A DNA stretch of 64,000 nucleotides. Source: Ricordea florida. Taxonomy: Eukaryota; Cnidaria; Anthozoa; Corallimorpharia; Ricordeidae. The notes beneath the pieces were generated by a model. It saw only the letters and a list, made by a program, of their open reading frames with translations. It was not told the origin of the DNA and made no database searches. The position numbers were made by a program, and so were the translations under genes. Below are positions 59,601-64,000 of the stretch, one piece after another (within the stretch, counting starts at the first letter, position 1; each line of letters opens with the position of its first letter). The stretch lies in NCBI GenBank assembly GCA_949710005.1, contig OX453279.1, positions 14,283,256 through 14,347,255 of the forward strand, given 5' to 3'.

Positions 59601-61401
59601 CTTAGTGGACACTCTTACAAGACGCCTATAAGGCAGTAGCCACTAACAATCAATTAACCATTTTCCGTACCATCTAAGTACTCTTCATGTCGTGCTTTTC
59701 AAGGCAAGGGTAGATGATCAGTAAAACGACGTACATGTATGCTGAGCAAAATTGGTTTTTAAGTTCTCTGCAGAAAGGAGGACAGTCCGGGTGAAGGGAG
59801 ATGTTTTTCATCAATCTTCATTTTGGTTATGATGCTCTTTGCCTGGTCTTGGCCTGCAATTTACCAGCTATTGATAACCAGAGCCACCTATGGGTTTTCT
59901 CTGTACTCAGGTGTTGATGGAGGCATCTCTTAGTTTTTGTGGTTTTCATGATGTCGAGCAGATAGCGTGCTACAGCCATGCGATATCTTTACTAAGCAGA
60001 TGTTATGGTGTCTGTATTCTCTTTGTCATACAAACAGCTATGCTTGTAGCTAGGTGCCGCTATTGGCGTTGTCATTGGGTTTTATTTAAATCATTGAATC
60101 CTACCGATCAAAAACAACGGCTGTTTGTAAGAATCGAACAAAGAAGGAACTAAAAAAACGCGCTGCATATTAATACAAACAAAATGCACACTTCATAAAA
60201 AGCAAATTCTGTTTCAAATCAAGTGGCATCGTTTCAAGGGTCATAAAAAAACCAAAATACTTTTACTCCTTTTCACGACAGTTTTGTGGGTCAAGAAGCT
60301 TGAGTAGGCTCCGCCAAACACACGATGTTACCGTGGCCACAAAAGCCTAACAATCCAAATAACTGGCGTCTTTGTATGCCCCACTGAATAATCCTCCCTA
60401 GTTAATGTTTAATACAGGAGCAGCTGGCATTGACCTAGGGGTGGGGTACTGCTATATATGAGACATGCAGTCACGTGCAACTTTGAATGGGTGGCGTTGT
60501 AGGTGCAATCTCAGTGGCAGTGAAAGAGCTAAATGAAGGTCAATTTTTTAAGCACTGTGTTGAGCGGTATACTGATCATGTAATTTGCACCAGGTGTCAC
60601 TAATTGTGTACCAAACACAGCATAAGAAATAAAATAATGGGAATTACGCTGATATAAAAATAAAATACAAAATATAAAAAAATAAAGAATAAAATATAAA
60701 AGCATTGTGACTTCTTCAAAAACTAGCTTCGCGAGGTTTTTGCGGGAGTCGTATTTGTAGTTTATTAAAATAAACTCATTACATAAAGGGTTTTCTGGTG
60801 GTCTTTTAACGCAATATTTTATGGTAAGTAAATGTGAACAGATAATGTAGAAAGCTTTGTTTAATTGTGTGCGATTCTCTTGCCTGATAGGATCGGAAAA
60901 ATGAACATCTAACATCCGACGCTGACAGAAAAAGGGCAAATTCGTATGTCAACTTTGAGGGAATGCCGATGCAGGTTTGTTATCTTGAGTTTTTCAGCAG
61001 GAGAACAGTAAAAAACACATATGAACTCAAATGTGCTCTAATGCTGTTGAAGTCTGATCCTGGGTTGAATTTGCTAAAGCTGTTTCAAATTACGGAAGAC
61101 GGTTTCTCTGTTAAGTTTTGGTATTAAAAAAATGCAATTTGGCCTGTTGATTAGCGTTGTTTTTTAACGTTTTGATAATTATAAGTATTGAAACATGCAC
61201 TTAGTAATAAGTTATAAACCAGGGTGTTGTTAGTAACAACTAGAGCATTTCGTTGAAATAAGGTATTTCATTTCATGTATTTTCTATTTACACGTTCTCT
61301 ACCTTCTTCAATGCGTTCTTTTGCCAGATTTCCCCACTCCCTGGCAGTCATCCTTTAGCTGTTTTCATTAATCCAAAGAGTGGAGGTCGTCAAGGGGCAA
61401 G
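11296..61401 (+). CDS. DGK: Type I diacylglycerol kinase gene (partial, eight exons)
   Basis: This enzyme phosphorylates the membrane lipid diacylglycerol to phosphatidic acid, and so ends protein kinase C signalling. The exons are 11296-11406, 13279-13305, 20564-20657, 25215-25309, 37370-37486, 37562-37660, 60891-60974 and 61328-61401. Phases agree at all joins except 37660 to 60891, where an unseen linker exon may exist; each has GT and AG borders. Order: EF-hand 2, tandem C1 domains, linker, catalytic-domain start, as in DGK alpha/beta/gamma. The recoverin-like N-terminus and EF-hand 1 are left of the window, most of the catalytic domain is to the right. Introns range from 75 bp to 23 kb and are packed with transposons. 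The subtype within alpha/beta/gamma cannot be assigned; invertebrates usually have one such gene. Confidence 0.93.
11890..12333 (-). pseudogene. BEL/Pao retroelement relic, integrase C-terminal part
   Basis: On the minus strand, with frameshifts, the stretch resembles the C-terminal domain that follows the integrase core in BEL/Pao elements (DUF5641-like). The clues are a [20 protein letters not shown] strand pattern and a later [12 protein letters not shown] pattern. Stop codons and frame changes make it non-functional. It sits in the intron after the EF-hand exon, antisense to the kinase gene. Long terminal repeats were not located. Confidence 0.6.
12761..13095. mobile_element. hAT-like MITE with CAGGGTTGCC ends
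   Basis: Ends CAGGGTTGCC (12761) and GGCAACCCTG (13095) are perfect inverse copies, and AAAAGTCAGGGA occurs inside both. CAGGG-type ends are typical of hAT elements. The expected 8-bp target duplication is not clear. There is no transposase. Confidence 0.6.
13279..13305 (+). CDS. DGK: DGK 9-codon microexon
   Basis: HIRDDGQHQ lies between TTTTGCAG and GTATGA. Type I DGKs have the equivalent DDGQH segment just before the tryptophan that opens the first C1 domain. Both ends are phase 0. The final histidine is probably the first zinc ligand of C1-A. At 27 bp it would be missed by most gene finders. Confidence 0.9.
13306..15270. other. Intronic, no feature supported
   Basis: Part of the 7.3 kb intron after the microexon. 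The only open frame of note (14279-14461) has no motif. No repeat boundary was recognised. Confidence 0.5.
15271..15935. repeat. Element with repeated AAACGCCGG termini and transposase-like relic
   Basis: Direct and inverted copies of AAACGCCGG cluster at about 15286-15410 and again at 15865-15912. GACCCCGATTAAACGCCGGC is shared by both clusters, as expected for subterminal transposase-binding repeats. Between them, short in-frame pieces such as [18 protein letters not shown] and [13 protein letters not shown] look like the acidic tail of a decayed DDE transposase. The family is not certain. Confidence 0.5.
16300..17437 (+). pseudogene. Crypton-type tyrosine recombinase relic (DUF3504-like)
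   Basis: Frameshifted pieces read in order through a DUF3504 / Crypton tyrosine recombinase: an N-terminal SISIAKDR and HGKGPNAT region, then [17 protein letters not shown] with the first catalytic arginine, PKMFATGG and [17 protein letters not shown], then [20 protein letters not shown] with the HxxR box. After a frame change comes [19 protein letters not shown], whose tyrosine codon at 17185-17187 fits the nucleophile. The tail [14 protein letters not shown] and the stop near 17436 match the usual end. There are internal deletions, an in-frame TAG near 17053 and several shifts, so it is dead. Such genes are abundant in cnidarians, both as elements and as domesticated ZMYM/KIAA1958-like genes. 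Confidence 0.8.
17440..19570. other. Intronic; a few protein-like scraps only
   Basis: A 128-codon frame (18307-18693) has no known motif. Around 18735-18920 the plus strand reads [20 protein letters not shown] and [12 protein letters not shown], which looks like a decayed retroelement ORF but cannot be assigned. Nothing else was supported. Confidence 0.35.
19571..19696. repeat. Three tandem 42-bp units
   Basis: Three adjacent units begin CTACC and end in GAGGCT or GCGGCT (19571-19612, 19613-19654, 19655-19696). They share CACAG or GCGAAG, then a TTGTRATCCGCTGAAAACG core. The length is a multiple of three, but no sustained reading frame indicates coding. Confidence 0.75.
20564..20657 (+). 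CDS. DGK: DGK exon: first half of C1-A
   Basis: Thirty-one codons plus one base encode [15 protein letters not shown] and [11 protein letters not shown], the first half of a C1 zinc finger with CxxC ligands. The acceptor is CTTTGTAG, the donor GTAAGT. It ends in phase 1, so its last T joins TC of the next exon to form the Phe of CLFC, as in other DGKs. Confidence 0.93.
21332..21510. mobile_element. Foldback MITE
   Basis: CGTCAATAAGAGGACAGACG (21334) is answered in inverse by TGTCTGTACTCTTATTGATG (21436). TTTTTTACAATAAC (21376) is answered by GTTATTGTAAAAAAC (21494). A CCAATCAGCGCGCGAGA block lies in the right half. There is no coding capacity. Confidence 0.55.
22132..22312. repeat. AT-rich ATATCAAAAT array and a short GTTGGCCTGGAT duplication
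   Basis: From 22132 to 22270, variants of AATATCAAAATATC and ATGATAATATC repeat in both orientations, giving many small palindromes. Two copies of TGTTGGCCTGGATRTGAC follow directly (22274-22312). Confidence 0.65.
22440..22700 (-). pseudogene. Gypsy-type reverse transcriptase fragment
   Basis: The minus strand encodes [19 protein letters not shown] followed by VVDAKNGF, the conserved early part of the reverse transcriptase of Gypsy LTR elements, including the first catalytic aspartate region. The similarity ends right after this, and the remaining frame does not fit the family, so it is a short truncated relic. No LTRs were seen. Confidence 0.6.
22949..23022 (-). tRNA. tRNA-like sequence, probably a pseudogene or SINE head
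   Basis: On the minus strand about 74 bases have GGCTGG and CCAGCC ends that pair, a TAGTCCAGCTGG A-box-like stretch and a GATTCGAATCC B-box. The D and anticodon stems pair poorly and no clear anticodon can be read. It is best taken as a degenerate tRNA or tRNA-derived SINE. No 3' tail was recognised. Confidence 0.45.
23270..23306. repeat. (CACT)n microsatellite
   Basis: About nine consecutive CACT units without interruption. Confidence 0.95.
23477..23667. mobile_element. MITE with 13-bp TIRs and 6-bp target duplication
   Basis: GAGGCCCTGTTAG opens the element and CTAACAGGGCCTC closes it. ATTAGC flanks both sides (23471-23476, 23668-23673). The interior has repeated GCGACATAAAG and GGCGAC pieces but no ORF. 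The sharp ends indicate a single insertion. Confidence 0.8.
24616..24870 (+). pseudogene. Helitron Rep protein fragment (Helitron-like N domain)
   Basis: The frame reads [29 protein letters not shown] and [15 protein letters not shown], then after a frame change [16 protein letters not shown]. This order (KDLFAMIRQLG.PTWF.SLSAAE..W, later LIQKDPVTC) is characteristic of the region preceding the HUH nuclease motifs in animal Helitron Rep-helicases. The HUH motif and the helicase do not follow, so only a piece is left. It shows Helitrons have been active in this locus. Confidence 0.7.
25215..25309 (+). CDS. DGK: DGK exon: second half of C1-A
   Basis: Encodes [18 protein letters not shown] followed by [14 protein letters not shown]. 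The HERC histidine and the cysteines complete the first zinc module. The acceptor is TTTTTACAG, the donor GTGAGT. The 95 bases plus one carried over restore phase 0. Confidence 0.95.
26650..26830. mobile_element. Hairpin insertion in LINE endonuclease with 14-bp TSD
   Basis: TAGTAGTTGTCATA occurs at 26636-26649 and again at 26831-26844, and the endonuclease frame resumes after the second copy. The insert contains a 39-bp perfect inverted repeat (26679-26717 and 26793-26831), within which GACAACCTGAGCG and CGCTCAGGTTGTC pair again. GGTTTGAACCC near 26657 resembles a pol III B-box. The long duplication suggests target-primed insertion, as for a SINE, not cut-and-paste. Confidence 0.75.
28853..28967 (+). 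mobile_element. 3' tail of a second LINE/SINE nested in the first
   Basis: The LINE protein frame is interrupted after AGGCTAAATACC and continues at CTCAATCTTAATGAA. The insert ends in TGATGAATTTG, CCGTGG, ATAAATAAAG, then ATTACCTACCTACC repeats. The host LINE's own 3' end has the similar TGATGAATTTG, CGTGG, TAAATAAAG series, so the two belong to related families with different tails. Confidence 0.7.
29730..34072. other. Large intron, mostly unassigned
   Basis: No coding piece could be supported. A stretch at about 32465-32570 repeats 21195-21285 (both contain CGCTGCATTGTTGTTTTGAT and CATCCGCCA), so it is a dispersed repeat fragment. Frames at 29740-30096, 31158-31448 and 33239-33421 have no recognisable motif. 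Confidence 0.45.
34073..35604 (+). mobile_element. Non-autonomous Helentron-like element B
   Basis: The 5' end, after a T, reads TACTCGGGCTACC and folds back on GGTAGGCCGAGT. Its first bases recur in exact inverse as GTAGCCCGAGT at 35571-35581, directly before the hairpin ACGCTC-CCGA-GAGCGT (35584-35599) and a final CTAGT. The next base is T. An inverted copy of the 5' end placed before a 3' hairpin, plus T^T insertion, is the layout of Helitron2/Helentron derivatives. A second degenerate 3' end (GAAGCCGGAGTGA, hairpin ACGCT-CCTCA-AGCGT, CTTGT) lies inside at 34929-34961. The cargo has one 85-codon frame (34172-34429) of unknown meaning; no helicase. Confidence 0.65.
35714..36280 (+). CDS. 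188-codon cargo ORF with C-terminal 17-residue repeats
   Basis: An intact ATG frame inside element A. The N-terminal two thirds is polar and basic with no known domain (for instance [33 protein letters not shown]). The C-terminus holds 2.7 copies of a 17-residue unit, [15 protein letters not shown] with two variable residues, encoded by 51-bp tandem repeats at 36143-36279. In the copy at 47.6 kb the same frame stops at codon 80. It could be a captured host-gene piece. No function is assigned. No promoter is recognised. Confidence 0.4.
   Translation: MSKSMANMLKTNGVIFSTLKHTKPQTVRGRPTLKDGVCNERIFRNGSFHELKIAKESNDLANVSKESNQKSNELPVNRKCGQSDRRAFADKDKVPRDETRGNDNKDATFPLGLKLQNTRPRLRDIKVLLQQSPINKYLHMETNTSFYNPCAENKHNTHEYSSFYNPCAENKHNTHEHTSFYNRCAENK
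36143..36279 (+). repeat. 51-bp coding tandem repeat
   Basis: CCTCGTTCTATAATC starts at 36144, 36195 and 36246, exactly 51 bases apart. Units are nearly identical, differing mainly at the unit ends and in one CCATG/CGATG change, which suggests recent expansion. Confidence 0.9.
36539..37369. other. Intron before second C1 exon, nothing assigned
   Basis: Apart from the polypyrimidine and branch region just before 37370 no feature was recognised. Confidence 0.5.
37370..37486 (+). CDS. DGK: DGK exon: first part of C1-B
   Basis: Encodes [19 protein letters not shown] and [13 protein letters not shown]: the HHW histidine, CxxxCxxC and CxxC ligands of the second C1 domain. Type I DGKs show the same HxWxEGNCPxKCxKC pattern. 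It is bordered by TTATGCAG and GTAAGT, phase 0 at both ends, 39 codons. Confidence 0.95.
37562..37660 (+). CDS. DGK: DGK exon: end of C1-B and DHILPP motif
   Basis: Encodes [20 protein letters not shown], then [17 protein letters not shown] supplies the last zinc ligands. DHILPP is a well-known marker just after the tandem C1 domains in type I DGKs. Only 75 bp of intron separates it from the previous exon. Donor GTAGGA. Confidence 0.95.
38283..39920 (-). pseudogene. BEL/Pao retroelement relic (rearranged)
   Basis: On the minus strand, pieces near 38340-38500 have the strand pattern of the post-integrase DUF5641-like domain ([16 protein letters not shown], then [14 protein letters not shown]), followed by the purine-rich GGAGGAGGGGGCA just before TGTTTG at 38283, consistent with a polypurine tract and 3' LTR start. 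Around 39650-39835 the minus strand has [13 protein letters not shown], like the gag region. The reverse transcriptase between them is missing, and stops are frequent. It is an internally deleted, dead copy antisense to the kinase gene. LTR ends were not paired. Confidence 0.6.
39921..42113. other. Intronic; one decayed coding-like stretch
   Basis: Between about 40790 and 41280 the plus strand is purine-rich and reads in pieces such as [18 protein letters not shown] and [12 protein letters not shown], with glutamine-rich codons at the end. It looks like a dead gag-like or nuclear-protein fragment of a retroelement, but no family can be named. The rest has no recognised feature. Confidence 0.3.
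42114..42600 (-). pseudogene. PIF/Harbinger transposase relic (HARBI1-like)
   Basis: The minus strand reads [20 protein letters not shown], then [21 protein letters not shown], a FAFIDGTV stretch, IARPSKNQ and [12 protein letters not shown] residues. This is the order found in HARBI1/PIF transposases (RLAYPCR.sDm...FGR; H.h.lt.W; FGFvDGTvrPIaRP; LPNGLI), with the first catalytic aspartate in the IDGT block. The frame shifts and the C-terminal third is absent. It ends where similarity is lost near 42115. Confidence 0.75.
42836..43088. repeat. Inverted-repeat pair CGAGGAGACTTC / GAAGTCTCCTCG
   Basis: CGAGGAGACTTCAAAC at the left is mirrored by GTTTCTTGAAGTCTCCTCG at the right, about 250 bp apart, without coding sequence. 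It could be a MITE. The L1-like LINE follows about 50 bp downstream. Confidence 0.45.
43226..44055 (+). pseudogene. LINE ORF1 (RNA-binding protein), one frameshift
   Basis: An ATG at 43226 opens a basic serine-rich start ([16 protein letters not shown]) that stops at 43403. The neighbouring frame continues from about 43380 to 44055. That part has a long coiled coil (heptads in [15 protein letters not shown]), then [10 protein letters not shown] and RIIAR-like residues typical of the RRM plus C-terminal domain of L1 ORF1p (transposase_22 family), which coats LINE RNA. A single shift near 43370-43390 splits the gene. Confidence 0.8.
44426..48675 (+). pseudogene. LINE ORF2 (endonuclease and reverse transcriptase), disrupted
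   Basis: The first 638-codon frame holds the AP endonuclease (LNARGI, QETYS, GGDFNV, SDHSAI) and the RT palm start ([43 protein letters not shown]). A shift near 46310 moves to the next frame with [13 protein letters not shown] and FADDM (46512 on). A second near 46830 leads to the thumb region, and a third near 47470 precedes the inserted element A copy 2. After it the C-terminal frame continues to 48675 with [18 protein letters not shown], the CCHC-type end. No in-frame ATG is seen at the start. The family fit to Tx1/L1 is good. Confidence 0.85.
47527..48081 (+). mobile_element. Non-autonomous Helentron-like element A, copy 2
   Basis: It starts with the same TAGTCGG-GCAA-CCGACTA hairpin and ends with GTTGTCCGACT, hairpin ACGATC-TTA-GATCGT and CTTGT as copy 1. 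It is inserted between two T's of the LINE ORF2: removing it brings GTT AAT and TCT AAA into one frame, with no bases gained or lost and no target duplication. About 70 bp in the middle, containing CCAGGACCTTGG and GGACCACTACGCACC, replaces the about 500-bp interior of copy 1. The shared ORF stops at codon 80. Confidence 0.85.
49010..49340 (+). pseudogene. Possible hAT-type (TTF zinc finger) transposon fragment
   Basis: The plus strand reads [20 protein letters not shown], later [17 protein letters not shown]. The DLGS.LLGPNQP block resembles the start of the TTF-type finger in hAT-derived ZMYM1-like proteins. The following cysteines and tryptophans are lost by frame changes. Weak but specific. 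Confidence 0.35.
50625..50777. mobile_element. Foldback MITE nested in repeat R
   Basis: GGTAATTGAAC at the left mirrors GTTCAATTACC at the right. Further in, GTGCAATTTGGTCTGAAATC mirrors GATTTCAGACCAAAATTGCAC, and GTGATTTCAAATATCGAAC mirrors GTTCGATTTGAAATCAC. The unpaired centre is about ten bases. Confidence 0.75.
50778..50977. mobile_element. MITE with 20-bp TIRs next to the foldback
   Basis: TTACACTCATTTTGAAATCA opens and TGATTTCAAAATGGGTGTAA closes it, 19 of 20 positions matching in inverse, with TA on both outer sides as in Tc1/mariner-type MITEs. No ORF. Confidence 0.75.
51467..53236 (+). pseudogene. Helentron helicase plus endonuclease relic
   Basis: Reading pieces in order give a PIF1-like Helitron helicase: [17 protein letters not shown] (Walker A, with Glu where the second Gly is expected), [22 protein letters not shown] (Walker B), [21 protein letters not shown], then [17 protein letters not shown]. 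Then an AP-type endonuclease: [10 protein letters not shown] (about 53009) and [12 protein letters not shown]-terminal endonuclease after the helicase distinguishes Helitron2/Helentron elements from classical Helitrons. The N-terminal Rep (HUH) part is missing. Stops and shifts (for example the TAG near 51886) show it is dead. It is followed at once by an RPA-like gene. Confidence 0.85.
53407..54835 (+). pseudogene. RPA-like single-strand DNA-binding protein of the Helentron
   Basis: [19 protein letters not shown] ends at a GTATTG donor-like site. Later pieces include [63 protein letters not shown] and [15 protein letters not shown]. The LWE..V.KV..GKSY strand pattern is typical of RPA OB folds, and CKNC plus a later cysteine suggests the zinc ribbon. 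Autonomous Helitrons in several lineages carry such an ORF beside Rep-helicase. It is interrupted by shifts and possibly by introns (TTATTTTCAG at 53682, TTTATTGCAG at 53819). Confidence 0.65.
54836..57336. other. Intronic, one MITE, otherwise unassigned
   Basis: Apart from the element at 55111-55300, no boundary or coding motif is supported. A stretch near 56090-56220 (GTACATGTTTGGCCTGGAGAG and following) looks like a dispersed repeat without partner in this window. Confidence 0.4.
55111..55300. mobile_element. MITE with CCTTATTCCAAAATGGCC ends
   Basis: CCTTATTCCAAAATGGCC near the left end is exactly inverted as GGCCATTTTGGAATAAGG near the right end, with TA at both outer borders. AAAATATTCTTTTG and CAAAAGAATATTT pair inside. 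No ORF. Confidence 0.8.
57337..57440. repeat. Perfect 23-bp stem hairpin
   Basis: The 23 bases from 57337 (GGTAGGTACGTGGTG...) are exactly repeated in inverse at 57418-57440 (...CACCACGTACCTACC). The 58-base loop contains TATGGC and GCCATA, which pair again. It may be a very young foldback element or a hairpin RNA source. Cnidarian miRNA precursors often have near-perfect stems, but the loop is long. Confidence 0.7.
58069..58543. mobile_element. TIR element with TTTACATGGAG ends
   Basis: AGGGCGTGTTTACATGGAG at the left and CTCCATGTAAAAAGGCCCT at the right are inverse with few differences, and the match continues inwards through GAGGGTGCCCCGGCTAACCG. GC-rich CCGGGCTA blocks recur inside. There is no transposase. 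Probably a non-autonomous DNA transposon. Confidence 0.75.
58935..59650 (-). repeat. Dispersed repeat R, copy 2
   Basis: Inverse of 50310-51338 without the nested MITEs. Shared marks include CGGGCGTAATCCGAAAATTG, CATTGCGTAATAAGACATCA in inverse, and CTTACTTCTGAG at the point where copy 1 is interrupted. No coding capacity. Confidence 0.75.
59651..60890. other. Intronic, nothing assigned
   Basis: An 87-codon frame (59890-60153) and an A/T-rich 136-codon minus frame (60529-60939) have no recognisable motif. The latter overlaps a kinase exon on the other strand. Confidence 0.5.
60891..60974 (+). CDS. DGK: DGK exon: linker before catalytic domain
   Basis: Twenty-eight codons between CCTGATAG and GTTTGT include [19 protein letters not shown]. 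Type I DGKs have a similar KxxRANSxxxxGxxxQ segment directly before the catalytic domain. Phase 0 at both ends joins it to the next exon exactly as in the family. The RANS serine lies in a basophilic kinase-like context. Confidence 0.88.
61328..61401 (+). CDS. DGK: DGK exon: start of catalytic domain
   Basis: Encodes [20 protein letters not shown] followed by RQGAR. This is the hallmark first strand and turn of the DGK catalytic domain (PLLVF.NPKSGG.QG.R). The acceptor is TTGCCAG, the donor GTAACG. It ends in phase 2, so the next exon lies further right, outside the window or unseen. The GGDG nucleotide-binding motif is not yet reached. Confidence 0.93.
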
Positions 61402-62774
61402 GTAACGTTACCATTGAGTCTAAGGCCCAGTTCCAACGGATCAAACTTGTTGGTCCGACATCACCAAACATAATTGAACCAACATGGTAGATCCATTTCG
61501 CTACAATGTTGAGCGATCTTGGATGTTTCTGGATGATGTTGGACTAAGTTTGATATCCGTCGAAAACTGCATCCAACATCGCCCGACATTTGTTTTGTCT
61601 TCGGTGTTAGTAAAGATGTATCAGTTGGCCCGCTTGTAACATCGTTGAACTCAACCATGTCAAATAAAGCTTTTTTTTTTCTTCCCTTAATTAACAAGTA
61701 AAGAAGCCCCCACTGTCCTCTGTTCTGTTATAAAGTACACTGGAGGTAACGAGAACTTGAAAGAAGTGTAGGGGGAAACACGTGCCGCAGGCGAGTTTTT
61801 ATCCCTTCTTACTGAGAGCTTTCGTCACTTTCTGCGCATTTTAGTATAGAATGAAACACTGGCTTCTTAATTTGTTTCATAATGTGGAGACTGTATTTTA
61901 TCCACAAAACGTGCAGTCATGTTCAATTAACTTCCAAATGTCTTCAATACCGTCCTTTGGACTCAAAAAATGCGCAGCAATTTGAGCCAATCGGCAGGCT
62001 TTTTTGAACGCGAGTTTTTTTTTTTTTTTTATGAGATAGTACTTAAAGAAATATTTCGAGTTTTGAGTTTTACATTTTTGATCTCAACCTCCCCCCCCCC
62101 CGCCCACCCAAAAAAAAAAACAAACAAACAAACCAAACAAACTGCTTCATGCCCAGCGCGACCTCTGCTAAGTTTTTTGAATGGGTTACGCTCAATTTAC
62201 GTCATCGAGAAAACACTTGTTTTCTTTGTTCTTTTGGGTCTCTACTTTAATAATAAAGTTTTAGGGAGATGAAATTGACAGAGAAGCGAATATTGCGTGT
62301 TTGTTCCGTTCCGTTTGTTGTTTTCGATGTGAGGGTGTGACGCTCGTCACGCGTGTCACGCCGCGCTTCCGTTTTTAATTGATATTTGATTCACCTACTG
62401 ATTGTAATTTTAGACGCCCTAAGAGTTTTCCTATCACACGTAATCGCTTTACACAACCGCACAATTCGACAGTGGCACTACGCCCAGTACAGCTTTTCGT
62501 TTTCGTTCTACAACGATCTCTGATTGTGAACACTTGCATGCACGGAGCGGAACAGCTTTTCTACCTCGTGCCATGAGGGCGAATTTTAAATAAATCAAGT
62601 TTAGAATATGGCACGCATTGGTTTAAACGGCGTTGCCTGGCTCACCGCACTCGGGGTTGGGAACGCGACAGTAGAAAAGCTGTTCCAAGTGAAGAAACGA
62701 CGAACAGAGGTAAGCCGTATCTTATCTGTTTCTCATCTTTGAGTTCCATTAAAGGAGTTCGGGAATTCTCACAC
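61402..62774. other. Intron: repeat-rich, possible LTR region
   Basis: At 61422-61670 several ACATCG and AACATC blocks form a dispersed-repeat-like stretch. A T-run, a C-run and (CAAA)n lie at 62010-62140. From about 62330 GC content rises. An ATG frame 62610-62709 (starting MARIGLNGVAW) ends at a GTAAGC donor-like site, and may be 5' leader of the following retroelement. LTR borders could not be fixed. Confidence 0.35.
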
Positions 62775-64000
62775 CCACAAGGAGACATCGGAGGAAAGAA
62801 CCAGAAAACTGACGCAGAAGGGCCTTGAATATCAGATAAAAAAAAAAACTAAAAATAGTAAAGCCGGGAATGTAGAAAAGAAACTCTGGCGTGTCGTCAG
62901 ATCCGTTGAGACACTAGACCCAGAATCTTGTACCGATAACGTGCTGCGTGAACTCGTATCCGTAACGCAGGAATTTGAGTTATGCCAACAAGAGCTGCTT
63001 GATCTTTACAAGCAAAATACAAACGAAACCGACGACGGAGGAACACCATTAATTTCAGAGAATACAGCCATACAACACGCGCACGCGCTAATAAAGAAAA
63101 TAAAGGAAGCCTGGAAATCCGACAAACTGTTGGAAACATCATCTGTACGCTCCCGTAATTCGCATCGCAGCGCCGCTTCTCGCGCCTCGACGTCCTCTAG
63201 TGTAGTAAAAATGAGAGCAGCGGCAGAGGCAGCAGCAGCTAAGCAGCAAGCCGAATACGAACGCCTTATTGCAGAAAGGGAAAATAAAATGAAACAACAG
63301 GAAGCGGAGGAAGAAAAACGCCCTCAGCAAGCGCGCGCACAGCATGAAAGAGATTTAGCCATGATTTCCGCTGACAAAAAGATCGCCGTAGCGAACGCGA
63401 GGCTTAAAGCAATTCAAGAGTCGATCGGAGAACAGGAATTACAAAGTCCCTTAGAGCTCCCGGATATGGACATGCCAAGACAGAACCAAAACGTGGGTAC
63501 GCACCAGTCCCGCTCCTAAGTATACCGATATCCCCAATTATGGACAGGCCCAACAGAGCGGGTACATTCCCGGGGAGGGACACGCCCAGATCAAAACCCC
63601 AGAACAGGGAGCAATCAATACAAACGCAGCGGGCACAGAGCAATTTCCTTACAGAGAACAAGCGTTTAGTTACCCAAACCCAACCAGCCCCCAATGAGGC
63701 AGCCATTCGTATCCTCTACACCTAGAGAGATGATTACTAGTACTCCACTAGAAACGTTCACCGCATCCAACCAGCAACTCGTTGCCAGTTTAGCTAAACA
63801 GAGGTTACCTAAATGTCAACCTGAGGTGTTCGACGGAGACGTAACCATGTTCCATTCGTGGAAAAGGTCGTTTAAGGCGATGGTGAAAGACGCGGACGTA
63901 AACCCCGAGCAAGAGCTTAGTTACCTTCGGAGTTTCACGACCGGCGATCCACAGAGGCTTGTTGATAACTACAGGAAGAGACAAGGAAACTGTCCTGCGA
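62775..64000 (+). pseudogene. BEL/Pao-type retroelement gag, cut by window end
   Basis: A lysine-rich leader with an 11-A run is followed by an open frame to 63519 with an alanine/glutamate coiled coil (AAEAAAAKQQAEYERLIAER). After a frame change of about 170 bp, the first frame resumes with an ATG at 63694 and stays open to the edge. Its end has the DUF1759-type pattern LPKCQPEVFDGDVTMFHSW and later RLVDNYRKRQ, typical of BEL/Pao gag in cnidarians. Stops at 63517 and near 63650 mean gag is currently broken unless they reflect sequence errors. Protease and RT would lie to the right. Confidence 0.75.

Noticed and set aside
60529..60939. 136-codon minus-strand frame
   Set aside because: Overlaps a well-supported kinase exon on the plus strand and consists largely of A/T-rich low-complexity codons.
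61402..64000. Further kinase catalytic exons
   Set aside because: No stretch resembling the next conserved segment or the GGDG motif was found before the window ends.

Overview
The window looks like animal nuclear DNA, most likely from an anthozoan cnidarian such as a stony coral or its relatives. It is AT-rich, exons are short and lie far apart, splice sites follow GT-AG, and the repeats are a mixture typical of that group. The species cannot be named from the sequence.

The only well-supported host gene is a plus-strand type I (calcium-regulated) diacylglycerol kinase. Eight exons in consistent phase run from 11296 to 61401. In order they encode the second EF-hand, a 9-codon microexon, two tandem C1 zinc domains, a serine/lysine-rich linker, and the first strand and NPKSGG turn of the catalytic domain. 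The gene enters from the left and leaves on the right. Its introns (up to 23 kb) hold almost everything else.

Left of the kinase exons (1-11 kb): a possible RPA-like Helitron fragment, nested terminal-inverted-repeat (TIR) elements, a 1.7 kb palindrome that carries a two-exon gene and its frameshifted mirror copy, and two oppositely oriented GGAATCC minisatellites.

Intron contents (11-61 kb): BEL/Pao and Gypsy retroelement fragments, a Crypton-type tyrosine recombinase relic, a Harbinger transposase relic, a CR1/L2-like LINE holding two nested insertions, a full-length L1/Tx1-like LINE with a 15-bp target duplication, and many short inverted-repeat elements.

The most interesting theme is a Helitron2/Helentron-like population. 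It comprises a decayed autonomous element (PIF1 helicase plus C-terminal endonuclease, followed by an RPA-like gene, 51.4-54.8 kb), a stray Rep fragment at 24.6 kb, and three non-autonomous elements. Two of the three lie head to tail at 34.07-36.54 kb; the third sits cleanly between two T's inside the L1-like ORF2 at 47.5-48.1 kb. They share a 5' terminal sequence repeated in inverse just before a 3' hairpin, T^T insertion, and different cargo between common ends. One cargo is a 188-codon ORF ending in 17-residue repeats.

The right edge (62.8-64 kb) contains the gag region of a BEL/Pao-type element that continues outside the window.
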